This document shows positions 44,925 through 53,195 of a stretch of 64,000 nt of DNA, piece after piece; the first letter of the stretch is position 1, and each line of letters begins with the position of its first letter. The notes under the pieces are model-generated. The model was not told the origin of the DNA. It saw nothing but the letters and a program-made list of their open reading frames with translations, and did not search any database. Source of the DNA: Comamonadaceae bacterium (GTDB lineage: Bacteria; Pseudomonadota; Gammaproteobacteria; Burkholderiales; Burkholderiaceae_C); assembly GCA_947478725.1 (NCBI GenBank), contig CANJWZ010000010.1, forward strand, positions 1-64,000. Reading direction: 5' to 3'. Both the position numbers and the translations under genes were made by a program.

Positions 44925-45443
44925 TTAGATAATAAAAGTCAAGTTCGGCATCGGGATGTCGTGGTTGGCCAGGAAGACGTGCTTTTCACGCATGCGAAGC
45001 ACGCCATCCTGACGCTCCAGCAAGTGCGTCTGACGTCCGGCGAATGTGAGCTGACGGCCAGCGCGGACCTCGGTCAGGTTAAAGCGCGAAGTCACGCGGC
45101 CACCGCGATCTGCATCCCACTCCTGGAGAACGACGTTGCCAATCACCCGGCTCAGACGCGACTTCGGGTTCTGCGCATGCGCGAATTTGGTTCCGAGGCG
45201 GAACAGGCGCTCGTCGAGCTCAGGCCGGTTGTCGTTGATCAAGGCGATCTTGCGACCGACGGCCTCTTCGTCGCTGTTGCAGGGCACCCAGTAAAGAAGT
45301 TCCTCGGTCCACAGCGCAAACCACTCCTTGTACTGGTGTTGGTCCGCGAGCTCGGCCTCTCGGAACAAGAACAGTTCCACTTCACGCAGGGCGGCCCACT
45401 GGGCTAGTTTTTGATTGTCCATAGGGGGGTCTCCAGAAATCAT
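44925..45443 (-). CDS. Aromatic-ring-hydroxylating dioxygenase, beta subunit
   Basis: A 172-residue small subunit of a Rieske dioxygenase (NTF2-like fold). EVELFLFREAELADQHQYKEWFALWTEELLYWVP is the typical N-terminal helix and strand, and SRVIGNVVLQEW with TSRFNLTEVRAGRQ follows. Beta subunits are structural partners in an alpha3beta3 enzyme. ATGA overlap (45440-45443) with the alpha gene ensures coupled translation. Confidence 0.93.
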   Translation of the reverse strand: MISGDPPMDNQKLAQWAALREVELFLFREAELADQHQYKEWFALWTEELLYWVPCNSDEEAVGRKIALINDNRPELDERLFRLGTKFAHAQNPKSRLSRVIGNVVLQEWDADRGGRVTSRFNLTEVRAGRQLTFAGRQTHLLERQDGVLRMREKHVFLANHDIPMPNLTFII

Positions 45444-46753
45444 GCCGCTTGCGTCATCAGATGCAGCCAGTACTTCATCTGGCCACGCTGCGGCACTTCG
45501 TCGGTAATACGGCCCACCACACTGCCATCCGTGTCGACAAACTCGCGATGCATGCCGCGCGAGATTTCAATCCACGGATTTACCTCGGCCATCATGCCGC
45601 GCTGCACACGCTCAAAGATTTCGGCGTCGTCGGGCGACCCGGAACCTGCCGGACCGTAGAACGACTCGTGCTGGCGCACCCGCATGGTGTTGATCTCATC
45701 ACTCACGCCGCCCAAGCGCACCATCGACATCGTCACTTGAGTCATGCCCGGGGCAATCGGGGTGATGATCCGCACCTGGTTGCCAATTAATTGCAGGTTT
45801 GGGAAGACGCCCAGGTGCGGGTCGCCCGACAGACTGATCAACAGCTCTGCACGCTCCTGCCCATAGGCCTTGTGCATATCCTCAACGTACTTCGCACCAC
45901 CCGGCACCCTGGACAGAAATTCGGCATGCTTCTTGTAACTTTTGAGGCGCTGCGCGCGGAAGTCCAGCATGGCGTGGCCGTTGCCATAGTCGCGGGTGAG
46001 CGTTAACGCTTCATCACTGAAAGGATCTTCGCGGTGCATTGCGCCAATACCGGATTCGCTATTTCGCGCCCAGCCCGCCACCACTGAGGCGTGGACGAAG
46101 TTTGGGTGGTACCCGTCCATACCGACCAGCTTCCAGTTCCCCAGGTATTCGGTCTTGTTTGTGCCTGCGTCGAGGAAAATCTCGCCGGTCGGCGATGCAT
46201 CCACCAGCATGTCAAATTGTGCTGCAGCACCGCCCAGGAACTCGACCAGCGACTCGCCTTCCGCCTTGATGCTGGCAAACACGAAGCCGCGATGGGATGC
46301 TACGCGTGGCACTTCGACCAATCCCATGTTTTCCATCTTGAAGTCGGGGCCGTAGCCACCCTTTTCGGTGACTTCCGCCAGGGCTCCGGTCAATTCATAG
46401 GTCCAGCCGTGGTACCAGCAGCGGAACATCCGAGTGTTACCGGACTCGGTCTCTACCACCTGCGCGCCGCGGTGGCGGCAGCGGTTGACGAGAACCCGCA
46501 CCTTGTTGTCTTTGCCGCGCACCAGGATAACGGGCGTACGACCTATTGGGCGGGCTTGGTAGTCGCCTGGTTTTGGCACCTCGCTCTCGTGTCCGACATA
46601 GATCCAGGATCGATGAAAAATCCGGTCAATCTCCAAGTCGAAGATGGCTTGATTTGTGTAGGCGCGAGAATGGACGCGGCCATTTTGGACGAGCGATTGC
46701 AGATTCTCATGGGTGATAGCGTTAGCGCTGAACGGATCTGCGACCTGTTGCAT
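45440..46753 (-). CDS. Aromatic-ring-hydroxylating dioxygenase, Rieske alpha subunit
   Basis: A 437-residue catalytic subunit. The Rieske 2Fe-2S ligands are Cys92 and His94 (CRHRG) and Cys112 and His115 (CWYHGW). The mononuclear iron site is Asp213-x2-His216-x4-His221 (MDGYHPNFVH), with the third ligand in the PDDAE region near the C-terminus. It adds both atoms of O2 to an aromatic ring to give a cis-dihydrodiol. It has its own ferredoxin and reductase genes in the divergent operon, so it is a four-component system. An aromatic acid substrate is inferred from the flanking Bug gene. Confidence 0.94.
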   Translation of the reverse strand: MQQVADPFSANAITHENLQSLVQNGRVHSRAYTNQAIFDLEIDRIFHRSWIYVGHESEVPKPGDYQARPIGRTPVILVRGKDNKVRVLVNRCRHRGAQVVETESGNTRMFRCWYHGWTYELTGALAEVTEKGGYGPDFKMENMGLVEVPRVASHRGFVFASIKAEGESLVEFLGGAAAQFDMLVDASPTGEIFLDAGTNKTEYLGNWKLVGMDGYHPNFVHASVVAGWARNSESGIGAMHREDPFSDEALTLTRDYGNGHAMLDFRAQRLKSYKKHAEFLSRVPGGAKYVEDMHKAYGQERAELLISLSGDPHLGVFPNLQLIGNQVRIITPIAPGMTQVTMSMVRLGGVSDEINTMRVRQHESFYGPAGSGSPDDAEIFERVQRGMMAEVNPWIEISRGMHREFVDTDGSVVGRITDEVPQRGQMKYWLHLMTQAA

Positions 46754-46797
46754 CTGGAGCTTTCAGGAAATAAAACGGTTAATCGGAAAAACCGGCG

Positions 46798-47775
46798 TTA
46801 GTCCGGCTGAATTCCAGCGATACGGACCACCGACTCGTAGCGTGCGATGTCGCGCTGAACGGTTTCGGCCAGGGCTGCGGCCCCCCCCAGTTTGGGAGGC
46901 TCAACGCCAGCAGCGTTGAGTTTGGTAACGATGTCCGGCATTGCCAGTACCTTCGCAATCGCGGCAGCCAGTCTGTCAATCACCGGTTTAGGGGTGCCGG
47001 AGGGCACGAACAGCGCGTTCTCGCCAGGAAAATGGAAGTCTTTCAGGCCTGCATCGCCCATTGGCGGAAACTGCGGCAGTATGGTCATGCGCTCCCGGGT
47101 GTTGCCCGCAATAATCTTAATCCGGCCCTCCTTCGCGAACCCCACGATCGAGTTGTAGGCCGCAATAGCCATGTCCACCTGGCCGCTCACCAAGGCTGGA
47201 ACCGACTGACCAGTACCTTTGTACGGCACGTGGAGGATGTCGAGTCCGAGTCCGCTCTTGAACGCTTCCATGCTGAGGTGGTGCAAGCTGCCAACGCCGG
47301 AGGAGCCATATGTGTATGCGCCTGGCTTTGCCTTGATGGCTGCTACCAACTCGTTCAAGTTTGATGCAGGAAACTTCCCGAACACGGACAGATACAGCGC
47401 CGAGTACGAGGCAATCGATACCGGCGCCATGTCTTTCTGGAAATTGTGCGGTAGCTTGGCTTTGGTCACACGATTAACCGCCCAGTGAGCAGCATCGGCC
47501 ATCAAAAGCGTGTGGCCGTCTGCGGCGCCGTTGCGCACGATCTCGATCGCAGCTATACCGCTGGAACCGGGAATATTCTCCACCACGACCGACTGCCCCA
47601 ATTCAGAACCTAATTGCTGAGCCAGGATTCGGGCCACCGTATCTGGTGAGCCGCCAGCGGCGTAGGGAACGACGATACGTAGCGGCTTTGCTGGAAAATT
47701 TTGTGCATGCACGGATGTGACTGTGACACCCATCGCAGCCACCGCTAACTGTCCTAAAACCTGACGTCGTTTCAT
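46798..47775 (-). CDS. Bug/TctC-type receptor (6 of 6)
   Basis: A 325-residue receptor with N-terminus MKRRQVLGQLAVAAMGVTVTS (signal peptide with a twin-arginine-like start, cleavage near VHAQ), then NFPAKPLRIVVPYAAGGSPD. YGSSGVGSLHHLSMEAFKSG and VPYKGTGQSVPALVSGQ pair it with the receptor at 40310. It is the first gene of the minus-strand aromatic operon, 44 bases before the dioxygenase alpha gene, just as tphC-type receptors precede terephthalate dioxygenase genes. Confidence 0.92.
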   Translation of the reverse strand: MKRRQVLGQLAVAAMGVTVTSVHAQNFPAKPLRIVVPYAAGGSPDTVARILAQQLGSELGQSVVVENIPGSSGIAAIEIVRNGAADGHTLLMADAAHWAVNRVTKAKLPHNFQKDMAPVSIASYSALYLSVFGKFPASNLNELVAAIKAKPGAYTYGSSGVGSLHHLSMEAFKSGLGLDILHVPYKGTGQSVPALVSGQVDMAIAAYNSIVGFAKEGRIKIIAGNTRERMTILPQFPPMGDAGLKDFHFPGENALFVPSGTPKPVIDRLAAAIAKVLAMPDIVTKLNAAGVEPPKLGGAAALAETVQRDIARYESVVRIAGIQPD

Positions 47776-47813
47776 AAATTTGTCTCTGATGTTTAAAGGC
47801 TTAACTTTTAATT

Positions 47814-47955
47814 ACTTCAATTGTTGCAATATTATTAGGATCGAATTGTTTTTTCGACAGCGGGTTTACCCGTGATTTCAATGGACACTTTGAAAAAAAG
47901 GTTTGCCTTTCTTGCTTTTTTTGTTTCATAATCAAGACTATTAAAAAATTGAAGT
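47814..47955. promoter_or_regulatory. Divergent control region with paired inverted 9-mers
   Basis: ACTTCAATT at 47814-47822 and its exact reverse complement AATTGAAGT at 47947-47955 lie near the two ends of the divergent gap between the Bug gene and the MarR gene. Each sits close to one start codon (39 and 4 bases away). They are candidates for MarR half-sites controlling the two divergent operons. An AAAGG/CCTTT hairpin followed by a T-run lies at 47897-47920. Confidence 0.4.
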
Positions 47956-47958
47956 ACT

Positions 47959-48564
47959 GTGAAGAAGACCAATCAATCGACACCATTTGACGGAGCAGAG
48001 GCCGCGACGTCTGCCCCTGAGGATGCGCCGTTGCCGCACCTGAGCGATCAGGTCATGGTGGCTGCTGCGCTTGATAAGGCTTTGGACGGTACAGCGCTTT
48101 GGGTGCTGCTAGGCCTGTACCGTGCCTATGCGGTACTTGACCGCGACCAAGCCGAGGAGGTGGCCGGCATCGGCCTGTCGCCCCTGCAGTTCAACATCCT
48201 CACCGTACTGCAGCGAACTGGCCAACCCACCACCATGGGCGCCCTTGCGGGCATGCTGGTGGTGAAGCCGACAAATCTGTCGGGCAATATCAATACCTTG
48301 ATCGAACGCGGCCTGGTCAAGCGCGAGCTCAACGCGGCGGACCAGCGCTGGCTTTTGGCCGTGCTGACGCCTGAGGGGAAGGAATTCCTTGCCGAGCACC
48401 TACCGGACCACTGGCGGCGGCTGGAGCGGCTGATGTACGGGCTTTCGCGTGAGAAGCGAATCCAGTTGGTCAGTCTGCTCAGGGAATTGCTTGTCTCCAT
48501 TGAAGACGAGCAGGCACGCGGACGCGCCGCAGACAAAAGCGAGAAGAAATCCCGCGCGGCCTGA
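47959..48564 (+). CDS. MarR-family transcriptional regulator
   Basis: A 201-residue winged-helix protein. LSPLQFNILTVLQRTGQPTTMGALAGMLVVKPTNLSGNINTLIERGLV covers the DNA-binding helices, and the wing is NAADQRWLLAVLTPEG. GTG at 47959 is the apparent start. A lysine/arginine-rich C-terminal tail follows the dimerisation helices. It is the first gene of the plus-strand aromatic operon and probably represses both divergent operons until a substrate or intermediate binds. Confidence 0.9.
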   Translation: MKKTNQSTPFDGAEAATSAPEDAPLPHLSDQVMVAAALDKALDGTALWVLLGLYRAYAVLDRDQAEEVAGIGLSPLQFNILTVLQRTGQPTTMGALAGMLVVKPTNLSGNINTLIERGLVKRELNAADQRWLLAVLTPEGKEFLAEHLPDHWRRLERLMYGLSREKRIQLVSLLRELLVSIEDEQARGRAADKSEKKSRAA

Positions 48565-48622
48565 CCTTGGCGCGCCATATTACTAACCAGTCATCAGTAA
48601 CCAGTAACGCTTGGAAGCACCT

Positions 48623-49693
48623 ATGGCAGAAATTCTCGGACTGGGCCTGTCCCACTATCCACCGCTGTCCTCCCCAGACGCGGCGATGGCGACCATCTTG
48701 CGCATGACGCTGGCCGACCCCGGTATTCCGAGCGACATGAAGTTGCCCGAAAACTGGCCGGTGGCCGCACAAGCCGAGTGGGGTAGCGACCAGGGCGTGG
48801 CAGCCGCTGCTGTCCACCGCGCTGCCTTAGTGGAACAGTTCCGCAAGGTGCGAAAGGCGCTTGACGACTTTAACCCCGATGTGGTGCTGATCTGGGGCGA
48901 CGACCAGTACGAAAATTTCAAGGAAGACGTGATCCCGCCGTTCACTGTCTGCGCCTATGACGACATGGACCTCTATCCGTGGCGGCATGCTATGGGGTCC
49001 TCCATGATGAGCGGCAAACCTAATGCATGGGGGGAGGGCGCAGACAAGCACTATCGCCTGCGCGGTCGGCGCGATATTGCCAAGCACCTCGTCAGTGGTC
49101 TGATTGAAGCTGACTTTGATACGGCCTATGCCTACAAGCCGCTTCATCACGAGAGCTTGGCCCACGCTTTCACGAACGCCATTTTGTACCTGGACTATGA
49201 CCGGGTGGGATGGGACTATCCCACCATCGCCGTTCCTATCAACTGCTACGGTCGCAAGGTGATTTCGGCGCGTGGTTTCATGACTGATTTTGGCAAACAG
49301 ATCGAGCCAGACCCACCCGGGCCATCTCCAAAGCGATGCATGGACATGGGCGCTGCCACTGCGCGCATCCTGCGCGATTCGCCATGGCGCGTGGCCGTGG
49401 TGGCGTCTTCCAGCTGGTCGCACGCGTTCCTGTGCGACCACACATGGCGCCTGCGCCCGGACACCCCGGCTGACCGCAACCTTTACCGCGCGCTGCTAGA
49501 AGGTGATTACGCCAGCTGGCGTAACTCCCGAACAGAGGACTTCGAAGCCGCAGGCCAGCAGGAACTGCTGAACTGGTGCCCGATGCTGGGCGCGATGGAG
49601 GAGCTGGGAGCCAAGCTCGACTGGAGCAATTTTATTGAGACCAACGTCTTCAACTCCAACAAGGTGTTTGCTGTTTTTCATCAGACCACATGA
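48623..49693 (+). CDS. Class III extradiol ring-cleavage dioxygenase (LigB superfamily)
   Basis: A 356-residue LigB-like protein. The iron-binding His is His11 in LGLSHYPPL, a second candidate is in the KPLHHESLAHAF region, and VLIWGDDQYENF is the typical strand after the first lobe. Such enzymes cleave a catechol ring next to the hydroxyls using Fe(II) and O2. No LigA-type small subunit is adjacent, so it is of the MhpB-like single-chain kind. ATG 48623 with GGAAG upstream is the likely start. Neighbours suggest a carboxylated catechol as substrate. A duplicated taaccagt lies in its leader (48585-48609). Confidence 0.88.
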   Translation: MAEILGLGLSHYPPLSSPDAAMATILRMTLADPGIPSDMKLPENWPVAAQAEWGSDQGVAAAAVHRAALVEQFRKVRKALDDFNPDVVLIWGDDQYENFKEDVIPPFTVCAYDDMDLYPWRHAMGSSMMSGKPNAWGEGADKHYRLRGRRDIAKHLVSGLIEADFDTAYAYKPLHHESLAHAFTNAILYLDYDRVGWDYPTIAVPINCYGRKVISARGFMTDFGKQIEPDPPGPSPKRCMDMGAATARILRDSPWRVAVVASSSWSHAFLCDHTWRLRPDTPADRNLYRALLEGDYASWRNSRTEDFEAAGQQELLNWCPMLGAMEELGAKLDWSNFIETNVFNSNKVFAVFHQTT

Positions 49694-50922
49694 GCAAGCT
49701 CCCGAGCGCAGAACGCCAAAGTGTCGTCATCGTCGGAGCCGGATTGGCGGGCTTCAATGTGGCGAGCGCGCTCGTGCAACGGGGTTATGAGGGCGAGGTC
49801 ACGTTGGTGGGTGACGAGCCCTGGCAACCGTATGATCGGCCGCCACTGTCCAAGCAGTTCCAGCTGGACGGCGACGAGTCGCAGATTTGGCTTTTGCCAG
49901 AATTGCCGCCCAAGGTCAAGCAGCTACGCCAGCGCAAAGCCATGGCCATCGATCCGCAGCGCAAGGAGCTGCGCTTGGATGACGGAAGCACACTGCCTTG
50001 GGACCGGCTGGTACTGGCCACCGGCACCCGGCCGCTTCGGCTGGCCCAACTCGATGCTCTGCCCCGCGTGCTGACCCTGCGCACGTTGGGCGACGCCCGT
50101 GCCATCCGCGAGGCCCTGACATCTGTTGCCAGCCTGCTGGTGATAGGCGGCGGGCCGATCGGGCTGGAGCTTGCGGCCAGCGCCGCCGCTTTGGGCCGGC
50201 AATCGACTGTGGTCGAGAAGTCCGATCGGTTGATGAGCCGCAGCGCGCCGGCCGCCATGGCCGATATCCTCCTTGAATACCACCGTAGCCGCGGCATAGC
50301 GATCCATCTCAGTCGCACAGTGGTCGCGCTCGACGAAGGCAGCCAAGAGGCGGTGCTGGACGACGGTCAGCGGGTGCCGGCCGGCCTGGTGGTGGTCGGT
50401 ATTGGTGTGCGGGCCAACGACGAGCTGGCGGCGGATGCCGGCATTGCCTGCGACGATGGGGTGTTTGTCGATGGCTGGTGCCGCACCACCGCACCTGACG
50501 TGTTCGCGGTGGGCGACGTGACGCGCCAGCGCAATCCGGTGACCGGTCGCTTCGAACGCATCGAAACCTGGGCCAACGCTCAGGGTCAGGCGCAGGCGCT
50601 GGCGGCAATCTGGTGCAACCCCGGTGAAGCCAAGGCGTACGACGCGGTGCCGTGGTTCTGGTCAGACCAGGGCAGCGCCCGGCTGCAGTGCGCTGGCGCG
50701 CTAACCGGCGAGCAGCAGGTATGGCGCGTAGACGCCGCAGGTGGCCGCGTGCTGCTGCACTGGAGCGGTGGGCTGGTCACCGGCGTTGCCGCCCTGAACG
50801 CGACGCGCGACTTTGGACCGCTCAAGAAACTGATCGTGCCGCGTGCCACCATCACCCCCGAACAATTTAGCGCGCCGGAGGCGAACATCCGCGCCTTGGT
50901 GCAGCAAGCGCTGGCCGCCTGA
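49690..50922 (+). CDS. NAD(P)H:ferredoxin reductase of the dioxygenase
   Basis: A 410-residue FAD/NAD reductase of the BphA4 type. VVIVGAGLAGFNVASALVQ binds FAD, WQPYDRPPLSKQ is the family segment, LLVIGGGPIGLELA binds NAD(P), and VFAVGDVTRQRNP is the second FAD contact. It passes electrons from NAD(P)H to the Rieske ferredoxin encoded next. ATGA overlap (49690-49693) with the ring-cleavage gene. Confidence 0.94.
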   Translation: MSKLPSAERQSVVIVGAGLAGFNVASALVQRGYEGEVTLVGDEPWQPYDRPPLSKQFQLDGDESQIWLLPELPPKVKQLRQRKAMAIDPQRKELRLDDGSTLPWDRLVLATGTRPLRLAQLDALPRVLTLRTLGDARAIREALTSVASLLVIGGGPIGLELAASAAALGRQSTVVEKSDRLMSRSAPAAMADILLEYHRSRGIAIHLSRTVVALDEGSQEAVLDDGQRVPAGLVVVGIGVRANDELAADAGIACDDGVFVDGWCRTTAPDVFAVGDVTRQRNPVTGRFERIETWANAQGQAQALAAIWCNPGEAKAYDAVPWFWSDQGSARLQCAGALTGEQQVWRVDAAGGRVLLHWSGGLVTGVAALNATRDFGPLKKLIVPRATITPEQFSAPEANIRALVQQALAA

Positions 50923-50935
50923 GAGGACATTCATC

Positions 50936-51286
50936 ATGACAATTAACAGCCAGTTCATTCCCCTTTGCAGCCTAGATGCCGTGGCGGACGGCGGCATTGG
51001 TATGGGCTACCTGCCGGACGGCCGCCGCGTGGCCGTGTACCTGGCGGAAGGCAACGTCTATGCCACCGATGACCGCTGTACCCACGGCAACTCCTCACTG
51101 ACCGAGGATGGTTGCCTGGAGGGCCACATCGTCGAATGCGGGATGCACTTAGGCACCTTCGATGTGCGCACTGGCAAGGCCGTCGGACCGCCGTGTACTC
51201 AAGCCCTGCGCACCTACCCAGTGGAGATCCGCGACGGCCAAGTGATGCTGTCGGACGCATCGCTGGTCGCCGAGTTAAAAGCATGA
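50936..51286 (+). CDS. Rieske-type ferredoxin of the dioxygenase
   Basis: A 116-residue soluble Rieske ferredoxin. Ligands are Cys48 and His50 (CTHG) and Cys68 and His71 (CGMH). It carries electrons from the reductase to the oxygenase alpha subunit. ATG 50936 lies 13 bases after the reductase stop with GAGAGGAC as ribosome site. Its last bases overlap the next gene by ATGA. Confidence 0.93.
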   Translation: MTINSQFIPLCSLDAVADGGIGMGYLPDGRRVAVYLAEGNVYATDDRCTHGNSSLTEDGCLEGHIVECGMHLGTFDVRTGKAVGPPCTQALRTYPVEIRDGQVMLSDASLVAELKA

Positions 51287-52317
51287 CCGCCGCATTTCAA
51301 AGCGCTGGCTGCGATTGCGGCTTGGTCGATGCCCACACGCACTGGGTCCCCCACCAGTTTCCAGCCTACGTGGGCCAACGCAAAAGCGTCGCTTGGCCAT
51401 CGATGGCGCCGGGCGACGCTGCCTGCGACCGCAACGTGATGCTCGATGGGCGGGTCTACCGCACCGTGCCCGACTCAAGCTGGGACGCCGGCCGTAGGCT
51501 GCAGGAAATGACGCCTACGGGCGTCACGCACCAAGTGGTATCGCCGATGCCGGAGCTGCTGTCGTACTGGCTGGCAGCCGACGACGCTCTGTCGCTTAAT
51601 TCTTTTATGAACGAGGAACTAGCGGCAATGGTCAGTGCCGACCCAGCGCACTTCACCGGTTTGGGCGCAGTGCCGCTGCAGGATGTGGAACTGGCCATTG
51701 GCGAGCTGGAACGCTGCATGAAACTGGGGCTGGCGGGTGTGGAGCTCGGCAGTAATATTAATGGCAAACCGCTTGGTCACGCCGACCATGAGCCTTTCTT
51801 TGCTGCCGCCCAATCGCTTGGCGCTGCCATCTTCGTCCACGCCTTGCGACCTGCGGGCATGGACCGGCTGGTCGGCCCGCCACTGCTTGAACAGGTGCTA
51901 GCCTTTCCCGGCGAAGTCGGCCTGGCCGCCGCCTCGCTGCTCACGTCCGGGACACTGGCGCGGCTACCGAAGCTGCGCATTGCCTTTAGCCATGGCGGCG
52001 GCTCGCTGGCGATGCTGCTGCCGCGCCTGCAGCACGGCTGGCAACAATTGCCGCCGATTCGCAAGCTCATGGACCAGTCGCCGCGCGAGCTGGTTCGGCA
52101 ACTGTTCGTCGACAACTTGGTGTACGACACCGACACCATCCGCATCTTGCTGCAGGTCTTCGGCACGACGCAGGTACTGGCCGGCACCGACTACCCATTC
52201 CCAATCATGGACCGCGAGCCGGCCCGCCGTATCGACCAACTGAGCTTGGACGACGCGACTCGCCGACTGCTGCGGCATGACAACGCGCTGCGCTGGCTTG
52301 GCCGAGACAGCGCTTGA
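51283..52317 (+). CDS. Amidohydrolase-family decarboxylase (ACMSD-like)
   Basis: A 344-residue metal-dependent TIM-barrel protein. The metal pair is His18 and His20 (VDAHTHW), with later histidines in VHALRP and FSHGGG and an aspartate in AGTDYPF, the pattern of 2-amino-3-carboxymuconate-6-semialdehyde decarboxylase and related decarboxylases. It likely removes a carboxyl group from the ring-cleavage product, before the C-C hydrolase acts. Genes on both sides (ring cleavage, hydratase) support that place in the pathway. Hydrolytic activity is less likely. Confidence 0.88.
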   Translation: MTAAFQSAGCDCGLVDAHTHWVPHQFPAYVGQRKSVAWPSMAPGDAACDRNVMLDGRVYRTVPDSSWDAGRRLQEMTPTGVTHQVVSPMPELLSYWLAADDALSLNSFMNEELAAMVSADPAHFTGLGAVPLQDVELAIGELERCMKLGLAGVELGSNINGKPLGHADHEPFFAAAQSLGAAIFVHALRPAGMDRLVGPPLLEQVLAFPGEVGLAAASLLTSGTLARLPKLRIAFSHGGGSLAMLLPRLQHGWQQLPPIRKLMDQSPRELVRQLFVDNLVYDTDTIRILLQVFGTTQVLAGTDYPFPIMDREPARRIDQLSLDDATRRLLRHDNALRWLGRDSA

Positions 52318-52346
52318 TCCCCTTTCACGACCCAAGGAGAATCCCC

Positions 52347-53135
52347 ATGTCCCATCAATCTGAAGCCATCCAGCAGGCAGCGCAGGCGCTTGCGCTTGCA
52401 AGGGCAAACCGACGCAGCATCCCGCCGGTGTCTACCAGCCACGGCATCGCCAGTCTCGATGCGGCTTACGCAGTCGCCGAGGTAAACACGCGCGCCCGGC
52501 TGGAATCCGGCCGCCGAGTCGTCGGCTTGAAGGTGGGCCTGACCTCAAAGGCGGTGCAGCAGCAACTGGGCGTGGACCAGCCGGATTTTGGCGTGCTTTT
52601 CGACGACATGGAATTTCTCAACGGGCAAGACGTACCGACCACCCGACTGCTGCAGCCGAAGGTAGAAGCCGAGATCGCCTTCGTTGTAGGTCGGGATGTC
52701 CCTGGCAGCGCGCCGAGCTACTCGGAATTCCTGGCTTGCCTGAGCTATGCGCTGCCGGCAATCGAGATCGTTGACAGCGCCATTACTGATTGGAAAATCA
52801 CCTTGGTCGACACCGTGGCTGACAACGCCTCTTCGGGGCTTTATGTGCTGGGCGACCAGCCAGTGCCGATCGGCGCGCTGTCGCTCGGCGCCATCGGCAT
52901 GCAGATGGACAAGAACGGTCAGACTGTCTCGACCGGCAGCGGCGCGGCCTGCCTCGGCCATCCGCTGCGGGCCGCCTTCTGGCTGGCCCGCACCATGGCC
53001 GCCCGTGGTCAGGGCTTGCGCGAGGGCCAGGTGATCCTGTCGGGCGCGCTCGGCCCGATGGTTCCTGTGGCCGCTGGCGATCTGGTCCAGGCCTCGGTCG
53101 GCGCTCTGGGCAGTGTTTCCTGCCGCTTCATCTGA
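52347..53135 (+). CDS. 2-oxopent-4-enoate hydratase / 4-oxalocrotonate decarboxylase family
   Basis: A 262-residue protein of the MhpD/DmpE/DmpH fold. GLKVGLTSKAVQQQLGVDQPDFGVLF, EAEIAFVVG (metal-binding glutamates) and ALPAIEIVDSAI are diagnostic. It would hydrate 2-hydroxypenta-2,4-dienoate to 4-hydroxy-2-oxovalerate, or decarboxylate 4-oxalocrotonate. The presence of a meta-cleavage hydrolase and absence of a tautomerase favour the hydratase role. ATG 52347 has AAGGAGA upstream. The usual next enzymes, aldolase and acetaldehyde dehydrogenase, are not in the window. Confidence 0.9.
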   Translation: MSHQSEAIQQAAQALALARANRRSIPPVSTSHGIASLDAAYAVAEVNTRARLESGRRVVGLKVGLTSKAVQQQLGVDQPDFGVLFDDMEFLNGQDVPTTRLLQPKVEAEIAFVVGRDVPGSAPSYSEFLACLSYALPAIEIVDSAITDWKITLVDTVADNASSGLYVLGDQPVPIGALSLGAIGMQMDKNGQTVSTGSGAACLGHPLRAAFWLARTMAARGQGLREGQVILSGALGPMVPVAAGDLVQASVGALGSVSCRFI

Positions 53136-53195
53136 AACGCGCGCACTTATCCTGTCCATGACATCGATGTCTTTACGCCCCCTGGTCACATAAAT

